Source: CAVQBP01 sp963848195 (GTDB lineage Bacteria > Bacteroidota > Ignavibacteria > Ignavibacteriales > Ignavibacteriaceae). From it: 64,000 nt of DNA. The position numbers and the translations under genes were made by a program. Shown piece after piece: positions 49,313 through 59,694 of the stretch (its first letter is position 1; the number at the start of each line of letters is the position of its first letter). The stretch is from positions 496,001-560,000 of the forward strand of contig CAWKCY010000005.1 of assembly GCA_963848195.1 (NCBI GenBank), given 5' to 3'. A model generated the notes under the pieces. The model was given only the letters and a program-made list of their open reading frames with translations. It did not search any database and was not told the DNA's origin.

Positions 49313-49318
49313 AACCGA

Positions 49319-50422
49319 TTAATTTTTATTTATAAAAGGAAGTTTAACAACTTTAGCGGGAATTTCTTTACCTCTTATTAAAAAGTTCACTTCAGATCCT
49401 TCGGATGAATATCCGGCATTTATATACCCTAAAGCTATAGGTTTTTCAAGAACAGGGCTTACAGTCCCGCTTGTTATACTACCGATTTTATTTCCGTTAA
49501 CAGTAATATCATAACCATGTCTAGGGAAAGCTTTCTCTTCTGAAATTAAGGGAGATAATTTTTTTGAAAGCCCTTCATCTTTGATTTTCAATAGTGATTC
49601 TTTCCCGATAAACTCATCTTTTTTCAATTTAGTTATCCAGCCAAGTCCTGCTTCTAAAGGATTTGTATCTTTATCGATATCATTTCCATACAAACAATAG
49701 CCCATTTCGAGTCTTAAGCTGTCTCTTGCAGCTAAGCCTGCAGGTTCAATATTGAATTCTTTACCGGAATCGAAAATAGAATTCCATATATTTTCAGCAA
49801 TTGTTTCATTTCCTTTGAAATAGAGCTCATAACCTAATTCACCTGTATAACCGGTTCGAGAGATTATCATATCTACTCCGGCAATTTTGGAATTGGTGAA
49901 ATGATAATATTCCATCATCTCCAGGCCCTGTTTTTCGGAATCAGAATTGTATAGTTTTTGAATAACAGCTTTGGAGTTAGGTCCCTGTACAGCAATTAAA
50001 GAGTACTCATCACTTAAATTATTTATTTCAACGTTGAAAATATTATTTTCATTCATCCATGCGACATCTTTTTCAATATTGGCAGCATTTATTACGAGCA
50101 TAAATTTTTTATGGTCCATTTTATAAACAAGTAAATCATCTACAATCCCTCCGTCAGGATAACACATAGCAGAATACTGCACTCTGCCAGGAGATAATTT
50201 AGAAGCATCATTTATTGTAATATGCTGAACGAAGTCAAGAGATTTATCTCCCTCAATAAATACTTCTCCCATATGGGATACATCAAAAACGCCAACTGAA
50301 TTTCTTACAGCTTTGTGTTCTGAAATAATGGAAGAATACTGCACCGGCATCTGGAATCCGGCAAATTCGATAATCTTGGCATTTAATTTTTTATGGATAT
50401 TGAATAATTTAGTTTTTTTCAT
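49319..50422 (-). CDS. gcvT: Glycine cleavage system aminomethyltransferase (T protein)
   Basis: This 367-residue enzyme transfers the methylene group of aminomethyl-lipoyl H protein to tetrahydrofolate. Motifs include EFAGFQMPVQYSSII near residue 18, VGVFDVSHMGE near residue 42, SRTGYTGELGYELYF near residue 190 and AGLAARDSLRLEMG near residue 230. The C-terminal barrel ends ALGYINAGYSSEG. The H and P protein genes are not in this window. It is 32 bp downstream of rng. Confidence 0.95.
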   Translation of the reverse strand: MKKTKLFNIHKKLNAKIIEFAGFQMPVQYSSIISEHKAVRNSVGVFDVSHMGEVFIEGDKSLDFVQHITINDASKLSPGRVQYSAMCYPDGGIVDDLLVYKMDHKKFMLVINAANIEKDVAWMNENNIFNVEINNLSDEYSLIAVQGPNSKAVIQKLYNSDSEKQGLEMMEYYHFTNSKIAGVDMIISRTGYTGELGYELYFKGNETIAENIWNSIFDSGKEFNIEPAGLAARDSLRLEMGYCLYGNDIDKDTNPLEAGLGWITKLKKDEFIGKESLLKIKDEGLSKKLSPLISEEKAFPRHGYDITVNGNKIGSITSGTVSPVLEKPIALGYINAGYSSEGSEVNFLIRGKEIPAKVVKLPFINKN

Positions 50423-50454
50423 TTTAGAAATATCATCTCCCTGATTAAATTTAG

Positions 50455-52030
50455 TTAATTAAACTCGTTTGTTAATTCTTTTTGTGTCTTTTTTGAAAAG
50501 AATTTGAATTGAGCAAGTGGCATGGATTCATCTTCAACTACTTTCAACCTGACAAGGTATTTGAACTGTAATTTGGTTAAAGATTTAATTTCTCCGCTTT
50601 TTAACTTTTCAGCATCTTTAGGATGACATTTTATAATTAAGGATCTTTCCTTCGAACTCCTTCTAAATTTCTTCAACCAATCTTCAAGATCATAAATTAA
50701 ATGAGAATGTTTAGTTAATAAACCGGTTCCCATACAATAAGGACAGACTTCTTTCATTGCCTGCATTATATTTTGCCGCACCCTCTGCCTGGTAATTTGT
50801 ATAACACCAAAATCAGACATAGGAAGTACAGAAACTTTGGCCCGATCTCTCCTAAATTCTTTCCTTAGTTCATCGTAGACTTTTTTTCTATTTCTATCTT
50901 CTTCAAGATCAATGAAATCAATAACAATGATACCCCCTATATCCCTTAATCTAAGCTGCCTAGCAATTTCCCTTGCAGCTTCGAGATCAGTTTTTAACGA
51001 ATTTAATTCCTGTTCTTTATTTTTAGCATATCTCCCGCTGTTGACATCGATAACAACCATTGCCTCCGTATGTTCAATAATTAAATAACCCCCGCTGGGA
51101 AGGGACACTTTTCTTCCCATTAAAGTCTTAATCTGTTCTTCTATTTTGAAAGAATCAAAGATCGAATGACCGGATTTAAATGATTCTATTTTATCAGCAA
51201 GTCCGGGTTGAACTAACTGTACATAATTCTTTATTTGTTTATAAAGCTTTCGGGAATCAATAAAAACTTTAGAAACATCAGGAGTGAAAAGGTCTCTAAT
51301 GACACTTGAAGTTGTGCTTAAATCCTGATAAATAAGAGCGGGCGGAGTTTCAGATTTTACAGTTGCTTCAATTTCCTCCCATGTTTTTTTTAAGTTATTT
51401 AAATCATCCTGCAATGATTCTTCATTTTGATTTTTAGCAACAGTTCTAATAATTAAGACCATAATTTTTAGGAAGAATACTCCGAGCAATATACCTTAAA
51501 CGTCTTCTTTCTCTATAATCATATATTTTTTTTGAGACTCCGATTTTACCGTCAAATGGAAGCAGAACGCAAAACCGTCCAGGCAAAGAGACGGATGAAC
51601 TTACTCTAACGCCCTTATTATTAACAGGTTCTTTGGTGATTTGTACAATAATATCCTGTCCTTTATGTAATTTAGGAATCTCAGGTCTAGTTTGAGGCTG
51701 CTGCTGCTGTTTTTCTTTAAAATTGGGGTTTTCATTACTAGAAGCTTCATCATCTTCCTCAACATCCGAGTCATCGCCGAGAAGGTCTTGAAACTGTTTA
51801 GTGGATTCACTTATGTCAGAGAAATGTAGGAATGCATCATGCTTCATGCCTATATCGACAAAAGCGGCTTTAATACCGGGTAATACCCTGGCTACTTTCC
51901 CCAAGTAAATATCACCGACCATGCGCCGGTTTTCAGGATAATCAACAAAAAAGTCTACTAAATTTCCATCTTCCGTAATAGCAACCCGTGTCTGCGTAGT
52001 GGAAGAATTGATGATAATCTCTTTTCGCAT
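50455..52030 (-). CDS. rng: Ribonuclease G/E family protein, with one frameshift
   Basis: This endoribonuclease of RNA processing and decay would have about 525 residues when restored. It has an N-terminal S1-like domain (YLGKVARVLPGIKAAFVDIG, with an acidic insertion in the middle), then a catalytic domain with VVIDVNSGRYAKN and GGIIVIDFIDLEEDRNR, and the zinc-link CPYCMGTG. An extra base near 51454 ends the frame after PKNYGLNY; the other frame reads LIIRTVAKNQNEESL as expected. The start ATG has no strong ribosome-binding site. Confidence 0.92.
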
Positions 52031-52478
52031 ATAGAATAAACTTTAATAATAAAATAATCCCGAAATAAACGGGACAAACTTTTCGAGCTAATCCCGGTTT
52101 ATCCGGGATTAATGAAATTGGCCTTCTGTTTATAAATAATTCACCGTCATTTTTATAAAAACGGGAACCAAGTGATACTTGTGGTATCAATTGAACAAAC
52201 AGTAAATTAAACTTGATAAATTCCAAAACAGCTATGTAACTATCTAACAATTTTAATTGAACCATAATTTTTGATTATATTAAAATCTTAATGATAAAAT
52301 ATCAGATATTTTTTTCTAATTACTCAAGTTATGCAATATCCTATTGATGAAAGATGACATCTTTACTTTCTAAAAGTTAGGCTTTAGCCGGACTTACATT
52401 TTAATAATAAATTGAACATGATTAATCTTTTTAAAGATATCATCTTTATATCAGAGTAACTTCAGTTAATTATTTTTT
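52031..52478. other. 448-bp gap between pnp and rng, with inverted repeats
   Basis: No supported gene is seen. There are stems TCCCG/CGGGA (52058-52074) and TAATCCCGG/CCGGGATTA (52089-52111) in the rng leader, and palindromes AAAGATGACATCTTT (52350-52364) and AAAGATATCATCTTT (52433-52447) nearer pnp. None has a good U run, so none is called a terminator. The CCCGG stem about 60 bp before the rng start could affect rng mRNA, as RNase E-type genes are often autoregulated in their leaders; this is inference. Confidence 0.6.
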
Positions 52479-54578
52479 TTAAGATTTTTCTTTACCGTCT
52501 TCTTTTAAGAGCTCTTTTCTGCTTAAAGAAAATTTTCCATTTTCTACTTTTAGCAGTTTAACGGTGACCTTATCTCCTTCTTTAAAATAATCAGTAACTT
52601 TATTTACTCTTTTATTATCAATCTGAGAAATATGAAGCAAACCTTCTTTACCAGGTAGAATTTCGACAAAAGCTCCAAAATCCATAATTTTAGTTATGAC
52701 ACCGTCATAAATTTCGCCGACTTCAGGCGTAGAAGTCAGCTTTTTAATATATTCTTTACATTTAGTAGCATTTTCTTTATTTGGAGAAGCAATATTTATC
52801 TTACCATCATTGTCAATATTTATTTCCACACCAAATAGTCTTTGCATCCCTTGAATTGTTTTTCCACCGGGACCAATAACCGCACCAATTTGATCGGTTT
52901 CTATCTGCATAGTAATCAACCTAGGAGCCAAAGGAGAAATAGAATCTCTAGGTTGAGTAATAGCTTCGTTCATTATATTCAAAATATGATATCTTCCTTC
53001 TTTTGCCTGAAATAAAGCTCTCTGCATAATTTCAAAAGAAATTCCTTGAATTTTAATATCCATTTGAAAAGCAGTGATACCCTCTTTAGTACCTGCAACC
53101 TTAAAATCCATATCACCTAAATGATCTTCATTTCCAAGGATATCAGATAAAATAGCGAATTTTTCATCTTCTTTAATAAGTCCCATTGCAATTCCGGCAA
53201 CAGGTTTTTTAATTGGCACCCCGGCATCCATTAATGCTAAAGATCCCGCGCAAACCGTAGCCATAGAAGAAGAACCATTTGATTCGAGGATATCAGAAAT
53301 GATTCTGACGGTATAGGGAAACTGGTCTTCAGAGGGGAACATAATTTTTAATGCTCTTTCGGCAAGATTTCCATGTCCTATTTCTCTTCTGCCAACACCG
53401 GTCATTCTACCAACTTCACCAACACTAAAAGGAGGAAAATTGTAATGGAGCATAAATTTTTTACTATATTCTTCTAATAATCCATCAACGGTCTGTTCAT
53501 CATTTTTAGTTCCAAGAGTAATAGTTGTTAAACTTTGTGTTTCTCCTCTTGTAAATAAACTTGAACCGTGAGTTCTCGGAAGAATCCCCAGTTCTATAGA
53601 AATCGGACGAATCTGAGTAGTATTTCTACCATCGAGACGAATACCATCAGATAAAATTCTTTCCCTCATTAAGTCTTTTTCAAGATCATGAAGTATCTCT
53701 CCAATTATTTTTTCCTGATCGGGATATTTTTCAGACAAAGTATTTTTTACATTTTCAGCCAATTCTTTGTTTTTAGAACTTCGTTCTTCCTTTGAAAGAA
53801 CCGAATACACGATTTCTTTTAATTTATCTTTAGCTAATTGGTTGACATCATTTTTAAGAGATTGATCAATAGATTTTTCAGGAACATCTCTTTTCTGCTT
53901 ATTTATTTCTTTTGCTAATTCAAGCTGAAGATTGACAAGCTTTTTGATTTCACCCTGTGCAAATTTTAATGCATCGAGCATCACATCTTCGCTTATTTCA
54001 TTTGATTCTCCTTCCACCATCATAATTGAATCGGAAGTACCGGCTACTACTAATTCAAGATCACCTTCTTTAATCTGTTGATGTGTAGGATTTACGACAA
54101 ACTGTCCATTTATTCTACCAACCCTAACTTCAGCAACCGGACCATAAAAAGGGATATCAGAAATAGTTAAAGCAGCAGATGCACCGACTGCAGCAAGAAC
54201 ATCGGTATCGTTTTCACCATCATATGAAAAAACGAGAGCTACAATTTGAGTTTCATTATTGAATTCCTTTGGAAAAAGAGGTCTAATCGGTCTATCCACT
54301 AACCTTGCGCTTAAAATTTCCTTTTCGGTGGGGCGTCCTTCCCTTTTAATATAACCACCAGGAAATTTACCTGCAGCCGAAGTTTTTTCTCTGTATTCGA
54401 CCTGTAAGGGGAAGTAATCCATATCTTCCTTTACCTGTTCGGCAGCCACTGCAGTAACAAGCACCATACTTTCACCATATTGAACCATTACAGCACCATT
54501 AGCTTGTTTGGCGTATCTCCCGGACTCTATGGAAAATTTCTTCCCGCCAAATTCTAATTCTTTTACTACTTTCATCAT
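52479..54578 (-). CDS. pnp: Polyribonucleotide nucleotidyltransferase (PNPase)
   Basis: This 699-residue phosphorolytic 3'-5' exoribonuclease has two RNase PH domains (GKFPGGYIKREGRPTEKEIL near residue 70; RTHGSSLFTRGETQ near residue 340), a KH domain (GAVIGPGGKTIQGM near residue 565) and an S1 domain (IMDFGAFVEILPGKEGLLH near residue 635). The length is normal. It is 9 bp downstream of rpsO, the classic rpsO-pnp order. It works with the RNase G/E enzyme encoded next. Confidence 0.97.
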   Translation of the reverse strand: MMKVVKELEFGGKKFSIESGRYAKQANGAVMVQYGESMVLVTAVAAEQVKEDMDYFPLQVEYREKTSAAGKFPGGYIKREGRPTEKEILSARLVDRPIRPLFPKEFNNETQIVALVFSYDGENDTDVLAAVGASAALTISDIPFYGPVAEVRVGRINGQFVVNPTHQQIKEGDLELVVAGTSDSIMMVEGESNEISEDVMLDALKFAQGEIKKLVNLQLELAKEINKQKRDVPEKSIDQSLKNDVNQLAKDKLKEIVYSVLSKEERSSKNKELAENVKNTLSEKYPDQEKIIGEILHDLEKDLMRERILSDGIRLDGRNTTQIRPISIELGILPRTHGSSLFTRGETQSLTTITLGTKNDEQTVDGLLEEYSKKFMLHYNFPPFSVGEVGRMTGVGRREIGHGNLAERALKIMFPSEDQFPYTVRIISDILESNGSSSMATVCAGSLALMDAGVPIKKPVAGIAMGLIKEDEKFAILSDILGNEDHLGDMDFKVAGTKEGITAFQMDIKIQGISFEIMQRALFQAKEGRYHILNIMNEAITQPRDSISPLAPRLITMQIETDQIGAVIGPGGKTIQGMQRLFGVEINIDNDGKINIASPNKENATKCKEYIKKLTSTPEVGEIYDGVITKIMDFGAFVEILPGKEGLLHISQIDNKRVNKVTDYFKEGDKVTVKLLKVENGKFSLSRKELLKEDGKEKS

Positions 54579-54587
54579 TAACCTTTA

Positions 54588-54851
54588 CTACTTTCTTATA
54601 TTTAATTCTTTAATAATTGTTCTGTATCTTTCTATATCTTTTTTCATCAAATAATTTAATAATCTTCTCCTCTTACCAACCATCGTCAATAAACCTCTCC
54701 TGGAATGATGATCTTTTTTATGAACATTGAAATGGCCCGTAAGATCATTTATTCTTTTCGTTAGAAGAGCTACCTGGACTTCTGCTTTCCCGGAATCTTT
54801 CTCATTGCTTCCAAAATTCTTAATTAACTCCTGTTTTTCTTCTTTAGTCAT
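54588..54851 (-). CDS. rpsO: 30S ribosomal protein S15
   Basis: This 87-residue ribosomal protein binds 16S rRNA early in assembly. It has the family motifs SEKDSGKAEVQVALLTKRI-like and the RNA-binding loop HKKDHHSRRGLL, then RRRLLNYL. It sits directly before pnp. The order ribF-rpsO-pnp is widely conserved. Confidence 0.97.
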   Translation of the reverse strand: MTKEEKQELIKNFGSNEKDSGKAEVQVALLTKRINDLTGHFNVHKKDHHSRRGLLTMVGKRRRLLNYLMKKDIERYRTIIKELNIRK

Positions 54852-54932
54852 TTTTATTTATCCTTATTTTATTATACGATATAACCCCAGAGCACCTTAA
54901 ATACGCGGCGACCGGGATTAATTATTTTTTTA

Positions 54933-55868
54933 TCAAACTAATTTATTTAATATTTCCAATCCTAATTCTTTATCTTTATTCATTTGTTCAATTAAATCAC
55001 TAGCGGAATTATATTTAATTTCTCCTCTAATCATTTCAATAATATTTACCGTAACGAATTTTCCGTAAATATCTTTATCAAAATCATAAATAAAGACCTC
55101 AGGAATCACAACACCGTCTTCATAAAAAGTCGGTCTTTTTCCAACGCTTAGTAGACCGGAAAATTTGTTGTTATCTACTATAAATTCTACGGCATATACA
55201 CCCAATGCAGGAAGAAGCTTATGTTCATCCTCTAGCCGTATATTAGCCGTTGGAAAGCCAAGTTCTCTTCCTCTTTTATCACCTTTTACAACAGTACCGC
55301 TAAATCCGTAATGCCTACCCAGAAATTCAGCAGTTAATTTTACATTTCCATTAATTAAAGATTGACGAATTTCGGAACTACTGATTATTTTATCATTTAA
55401 TTTAAATGCTCCGACGCTAGAAACATCAAAGTTAAATTCTTTACCAAATCTCCGTAAAGTTGTTTCATCACCGCCGCGCCCTTTTCCAAAATGATGGTCA
55501 TGCCCAATAATTATCTCTTTAAGACCAATATATTTAATAACATAATTTTTAATAAAATCTTCAGCTGTAATTAGAGAAAAATCTTTAGTGAATTTAATTA
55601 CCAGGAGATTTTGCATTCCTAAAGACTGCAGAAGGAATGATTTTTCACGTAAAGTCGTTAAAATTTTGACATCAGAATTTTTAGAAAGAACTCTCCTTGG
55701 ATGAGGGTCGAAAGTAATTAAAAAACTTCTACCATCATTTCGTGACGTTTTTTCAATAGTTCTATTTACAATTTCTTTATGACCTAAATGAATACCATCA
55801 AAAGACCCGATAGTCAAAAAGGTATTTTCATTTCTTTCTATTTCAGAGAACTCATGGAATATTTTCAT
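54933..55868 (-). CDS. ribF: Bifunctional riboflavin kinase / FAD synthetase
   Basis: This 311-residue enzyme makes FMN and FAD from riboflavin. The N-terminal FAD synthetase half has TIGSFDGIHLGHKEIV near residue 20 and GHDHHFGKGRGGD near residue 120. The C-terminal riboflavin kinase half has GDKRGRELGFPTANI near residue 195 and GVYAVEF. The length is typical. It lies between truB and rpsO, its usual place in the cluster. Confidence 0.96.
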   Translation of the reverse strand: MKIFHEFSEIERNENTFLTIGSFDGIHLGHKEIVNRTIEKTSRNDGRSFLITFDPHPRRVLSKNSDVKILTTLREKSFLLQSLGMQNLLVIKFTKDFSLITAEDFIKNYVIKYIGLKEIIIGHDHHFGKGRGGDETTLRRFGKEFNFDVSSVGAFKLNDKIISSSEIRQSLINGNVKLTAEFLGRHYGFSGTVVKGDKRGRELGFPTANIRLEDEHKLLPALGVYAVEFIVDNNKFSGLLSVGKRPTFYEDGVVIPEVFIYDFDKDIYGKFVTVNIIEMIRGEIKYNSASDLIEQMNKDKELGLEILNKLV

Positions 55869-55954
55869 AAAGTACTTAATCTAAGACAATAAGCCTATTA
55901 ATATATGGTTTTTTTGATTGAAAATGAAGCGGTTGAGCAAGTTCAAGATCGAGT

Positions 55955-56671
55955 TCAAGTTCGGGTAAATTCATTCTTTAATTTAATTTTATTTCTAAAT
56001 TCATCTACAGATAAAGCATTTTCAATATTATAGCTGCCGATTTGAGTTCTTTTTAAAGAAGATAATACAGCACCGCAGCCTAAACATTTGCCAAAATCAT
56101 CTGCAATTACTCTAATATAAGTACCTTTGGAACAGGAAATCTCAAAAAATATATCCGGCAGATTTATTTGTGTTATATTAAATTTTGAAACCAAAACTTT
56201 TCTTGAATCTCTTTCTACTTCTTTACCTTTTCTTGCAAATTTATACAAAGACTTCCCTTTATACTTTAGAGCAGAATACATAGGAGGGACTTGAGAAATT
56301 TCACCAACAAATTTTTCTTTTTCTTTTAGAATTAATTCTTCAGTAATACCGGTTAAAGGTTTTTCTACAATCACATCAGTTTCCAGATCCATAGAAGGAG
56401 TTGCTTTTCCAAGAGTAATTACGCCGGTATAAGTTTTATTCAAATTCTGAAACAGGGAGATTTCTTTAGTTTTTTTCCCGGTACATATGATCAAAAGACC
56501 GGTAGCCAGGGGGTCTAAAGTTCCCGCATGCCCAACTTTTTTAACTCCGACAGCATTTCTAATTTTATGAACGACATGGAAAGATGTCCACCCGAAAGGT
56601 TTATCTATTAGAATAGTTTGGCCTAAATGGAAGTCAAAGTCAGAATAATCATGCGTTTCATTCGTTATCAT
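55955..56671 (-). CDS. truB: tRNA pseudouridine(55) synthase
   Basis: This 238-residue enzyme modifies U55 in the tRNA T-loop. It has ILIDKPFGWTSFHVV near residue 21 and the catalytic motif HAGTLDPLATGLL (Asp near residue 53), then YTGVITLG and GTYIRVIADDFG. It is rather short at the C-terminus, with no extended PUA-like tail. The start overlaps rbfA by 14 bp. Confidence 0.95.
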   Translation of the reverse strand: MITNETHDYSDFDFHLGQTILIDKPFGWTSFHVVHKIRNAVGVKKVGHAGTLDPLATGLLIICTGKKTKEISLFQNLNKTYTGVITLGKATPSMDLETDVIVEKPLTGITEELILKEKEKFVGEISQVPPMYSALKYKGKSLYKFARKGKEVERDSRKVLVSKFNITQINLPDIFFEISCSKGTYIRVIADDFGKCLGCGAVLSSLKRTQIGSYNIENALSVDEFRNKIKLKNEFTRT

Positions 56672-57020
56672 CTTCTTTGTGAATTTTTTTTATTAAACCT
56701 TCAATTTTTTCAACATAATCAAGAGTATCATCAATAAAGAATTTCAATTCCGGAGTAAACTTAATTTTTATTCTTGAAGCAAGAAGAGATCTAATAAACC
56801 CGGTTTTCAATTTAATTTTTTCTAAAACCTCTTCTCTCTTTGATCTATCAAAGACGGAAATATAAATTTTAGCGATTTTCAAATCAGCGGTTACTTTAAC
56901 ATCAGTAATCGTAACAAATCCTATTGCACGACTTGGCAGCTTATTTTGAAGTTCGTGAAGAAAAATAAGGCTAACTTCTTCTTTTATTAATTTTTCAACT
57001 CTTTCAGTTCTTCTAGACAT
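56658..57020 (-). CDS. rbfA: Ribosome-binding factor A
   Basis: This 120-residue KH-fold protein helps mature the 30S subunit. It starts SRRTERVEKLIKEEVSLI and has the family pattern ITDVKVTADLKIAKIYISV, then FTPELKFFIDDTLDY. It is 17 bp after infB and overlaps truB, so it is co-translated in the cluster. Confidence 0.95.
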   Translation of the reverse strand: MSRRTERVEKLIKEEVSLIFLHELQNKLPSRAIGFVTITDVKVTADLKIAKIYISVFDRSKREEVLEKIKLKTGFIRSLLASRIKIKFTPELKFFIDDTLDYVEKIEGLIKKIHKEDDNE

Positions 57021-57037
57021 ATCTATTCAAATCTAAT

Positions 57038-59653
57038 TTAGGCTAACTTCTTTTTAGTTTCTACTATTTTATAAGCTTCAATAACATCACCAACTTTAAT
57101 ATCATTATAATTTGCAATGTTAAGACCGCATTCATAACCTGCGTCAACTTCTCTAACATCATCTTTAAACCTTTTAAGGGAAGCGATCTCTCCGGTATGA
57201 ATTACAATACCCTCCCGAACTAATCTAACCTTACTATTTCGTGAGATCTTTCCTTCCTGAACGTAACATCCGGCTACAGTACCAATTTTGGGAACTTTGA
57301 AAGTTTCTCTTATTTCTAGAGTGGCTGTAACTTCTTCCGAAATAAGAGGAGAGAGTAAACCTTCGAGTGCAGCTTTAACTTCGTTAATTGCATCGTAAAT
57401 AACATTATAGAGTCTGATATCCACATTTTGAGCTTCGGCAAGTTTACGTGCATTAAGATGGGGTCTAACATGAAAACCAATAATAATAGCATCGGATGCA
57501 TCCGCTAAAAGGACGTCACTTTCAGAAATACCACCAACACCTTTATGGATAACCCGTACAACGACTTCTTCATTAGATAATTTCATTAATGAATCGGAAA
57601 GAGCTTCGACCGATCCGTCAACATCACCTTTAACAATAAGAGGGAGTTCCTTAACTCCACCTATAATAATTTGTTTTCCAATTTCTTCAAGAGTTATATG
57701 ATGGACTTGTTTCTGATCTTGTTCGCGTTTAAGCTGTTGACGTTTTATACCAATTTCTCTGGCTTGTCTTTCAGATTCTACAACAACAAAAGTATCGCCT
57801 GCTTGAGGCGCACCTTCAAAACCTATAACCAGGACAGGAGTAGCGGGTGGAGCTTCATCAACCTTATTCCCGCGTTCATCAAACATAGCTCTAACTTTAC
57901 CTTGATAAATTCCGGCTACAAAAGGATCTCCAATCTTTAAAGTTCCCTTTTGAACTAAGATAGTACCGGTAATACCTCTGCCTTTATCTAGTTCGGACTC
58001 AACAACAGTTCCGCGGGCATTTCTATTAGGATTAGCTTTTAAATCCAGTAATTCAGCTTCCAAGAGAATAACCTCAAGAAGATTATCAACATTCAATCCT
58101 GTTTTTGCAGAAACTTCAACGCACTGATATTTACCACCCCAATCTTCTACAAGAATCTTCCTATCAGCGAGCTGCTGTTTAATCTTATCGGAATTAGCAC
58201 CTGGCTTATCTATTTTGTTGATAGCAATAACAATGGGCACATTTGCAGCTTGAGCATGATTTATAGCTTCAACTGTCTGCGGCATAACTGCATCATCAGC
58301 AGCAATAATCAGCACTACAATATCGGTAAGCTGAGCGCCTCTGGCACGCATAGCGGTAAAAGCTTCATGGCCGGGAGTATCGAGAAAAGTTATCTGCTTT
58401 CCATTACCAACGTCAACTTTATAAGCTCCAATATGCTGAGTAATTCCGCCTGATTCACCTGCAACAACGTTAGTTCTTCTAATATAGTCGAGCAAAGATG
58501 TTTTGCCATGATCTACATGTCCCATAATAGTTACAATAGGCGGACGGAATTCTATTGTTTCCGGAGAATCTTCAAAATCTTCTAAGGCTTCTGCCGTATA
58601 TTCTTCCTGGAATTTAACATTGAAACCAAATTCATCTGCGACGAGAGTAATAGTATCAACATCAAGTCTTTGATTAATAGATACCATTAAACCAAGCTCA
58701 ATAAATTTTTGAATAACATCACTGACAGGAACGCCCATTAGATTAGCAAGTTCGCTGACAGCAATAAATTCATTTACGGCAATAGTTTTTAGTTCATGGC
58801 TTTTTTCTTCAAGTCTTCTTTCTTCTTCTGCCTCTCTCTCTCTTCTTTTCTTTTTTCTTGCGCTGGCTCTACCGGAGGCAACAGAATCATCGATGCTCAG
58901 AAGAGTTTTTTTGATAGCAGCTTTAACTTCTTTTTCATCTATTTCAAATCTCTTAATCCTTTTTCTTTTTTTAGCCGGAGCCTGTTCTTCAGTCTGATCT
59001 GCAGGTTTTTTTCTAGGTTTTGGTTTTTTCCGTTTCTTTTTAGGTTTACCATCCTTATCCTGATCATTTTCAGAGAGAACGGTTTTCTTTTCCTTGTCTT
59101 TGGGTTCACCAAGATCCATTTTCCCGACTACTTTAAGGCCTCTTTTCTTATCTTTCTCTATTTCGCTAGGTGCTTTAAACTCCGGTTCACTTGATTCCTT
59201 ACTTTCTTCAACTTCTGCTTTCTCTGAAGACGGTTCTACCGGAGCGGCAATTTCTTTTTCAATTATTTCAGCCTGAGCACCTTCCTCAACAGCTTCAACT
59301 TTTTGGTCCTGTACCTGTTCTTCAACAGGGACTTCCACAGCCTCTTCTTCTCTTAATTCTTCAATTTTTTCAGGTTCCGGTTGTTGAACCGCAACTTTTT
59401 CCTCTTCTTCTTTTACTTTATCTTCGTGTTTTTTGTTAAACTCGGCTATTTTTTTATAATGTTTTTCGGCTTTTTCAATATCTTTTTTAAAATGGGCATT
59501 GATATCCGTAATCATTTCATCCGTCAGCATAGACATATGCGACTTTACATCATGCCCCTTCTTCTGTAGAAATTCCAAAAGATTTTCAGCAGCAAGATTA
59601 TATTCCGACGCTAATTTATAGACTCTCAATTTCTTTGATTTCGTCTCTGGCAT
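57038..59653 (-). CDS. infB: Translation initiation factor IF-2
   Basis: This 871-residue GTPase delivers initiator tRNA to the ribosome. The N-terminal IF2N motif (LRVYKLASEYNLAAENLLEF) is followed by a long Glu/Lys-rich linker (about 65-290) and a second IF2N region. The G domain follows: G1 GHVDHGKTSL near residue 382, DTPGHEAF and NKID. Domains II-IV run to the end. The linker is strongly charged and low in complexity, as is usual. It lies between nusA and rbfA. Confidence 0.97.
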   Translation of the reverse strand: MPETKSKKLRVYKLASEYNLAAENLLEFLQKKGHDVKSHMSMLTDEMITDINAHFKKDIEKAEKHYKKIAEFNKKHEDKVKEEEEKVAVQQPEPEKIEELREEEAVEVPVEEQVQDQKVEAVEEGAQAEIIEKEIAAPVEPSSEKAEVEESKESSEPEFKAPSEIEKDKKRGLKVVGKMDLGEPKDKEKKTVLSENDQDKDGKPKKKRKKPKPRKKPADQTEEQAPAKKRKRIKRFEIDEKEVKAAIKKTLLSIDDSVASGRASARKKKRREREAEEERRLEEKSHELKTIAVNEFIAVSELANLMGVPVSDVIQKFIELGLMVSINQRLDVDTITLVADEFGFNVKFQEEYTAEALEDFEDSPETIEFRPPIVTIMGHVDHGKTSLLDYIRRTNVVAGESGGITQHIGAYKVDVGNGKQITFLDTPGHEAFTAMRARGAQLTDIVVLIIAADDAVMPQTVEAINHAQAANVPIVIAINKIDKPGANSDKIKQQLADRKILVEDWGGKYQCVEVSAKTGLNVDNLLEVILLEAELLDLKANPNRNARGTVVESELDKGRGITGTILVQKGTLKIGDPFVAGIYQGKVRAMFDERGNKVDEAPPATPVLVIGFEGAPQAGDTFVVVESERQAREIGIKRQQLKREQDQKQVHHITLEEIGKQIIIGGVKELPLIVKGDVDGSVEALSDSLMKLSNEEVVVRVIHKGVGGISESDVLLADASDAIIIGFHVRPHLNARKLAEAQNVDIRLYNVIYDAINEVKAALEGLLSPLISEEVTATLEIRETFKVPKIGTVAGCYVQEGKISRNSKVRLVREGIVIHTGEIASLKRFKDDVREVDAGYECGLNIANYNDIKVGDVIEAYKIVETKKKLA

Positions 59654-59694
59654 TATAACTACCTATCCTATTATTAATTCGAATTTATTCGATT

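Noticed and set aside
58796..59439. Long open frames opposite the IF-2 linker
   Set aside because: They are mirror frames of a low-complexity Glu/Lys-rich coding region and show Phe/Ser/Leu-rich translations with no start signal.
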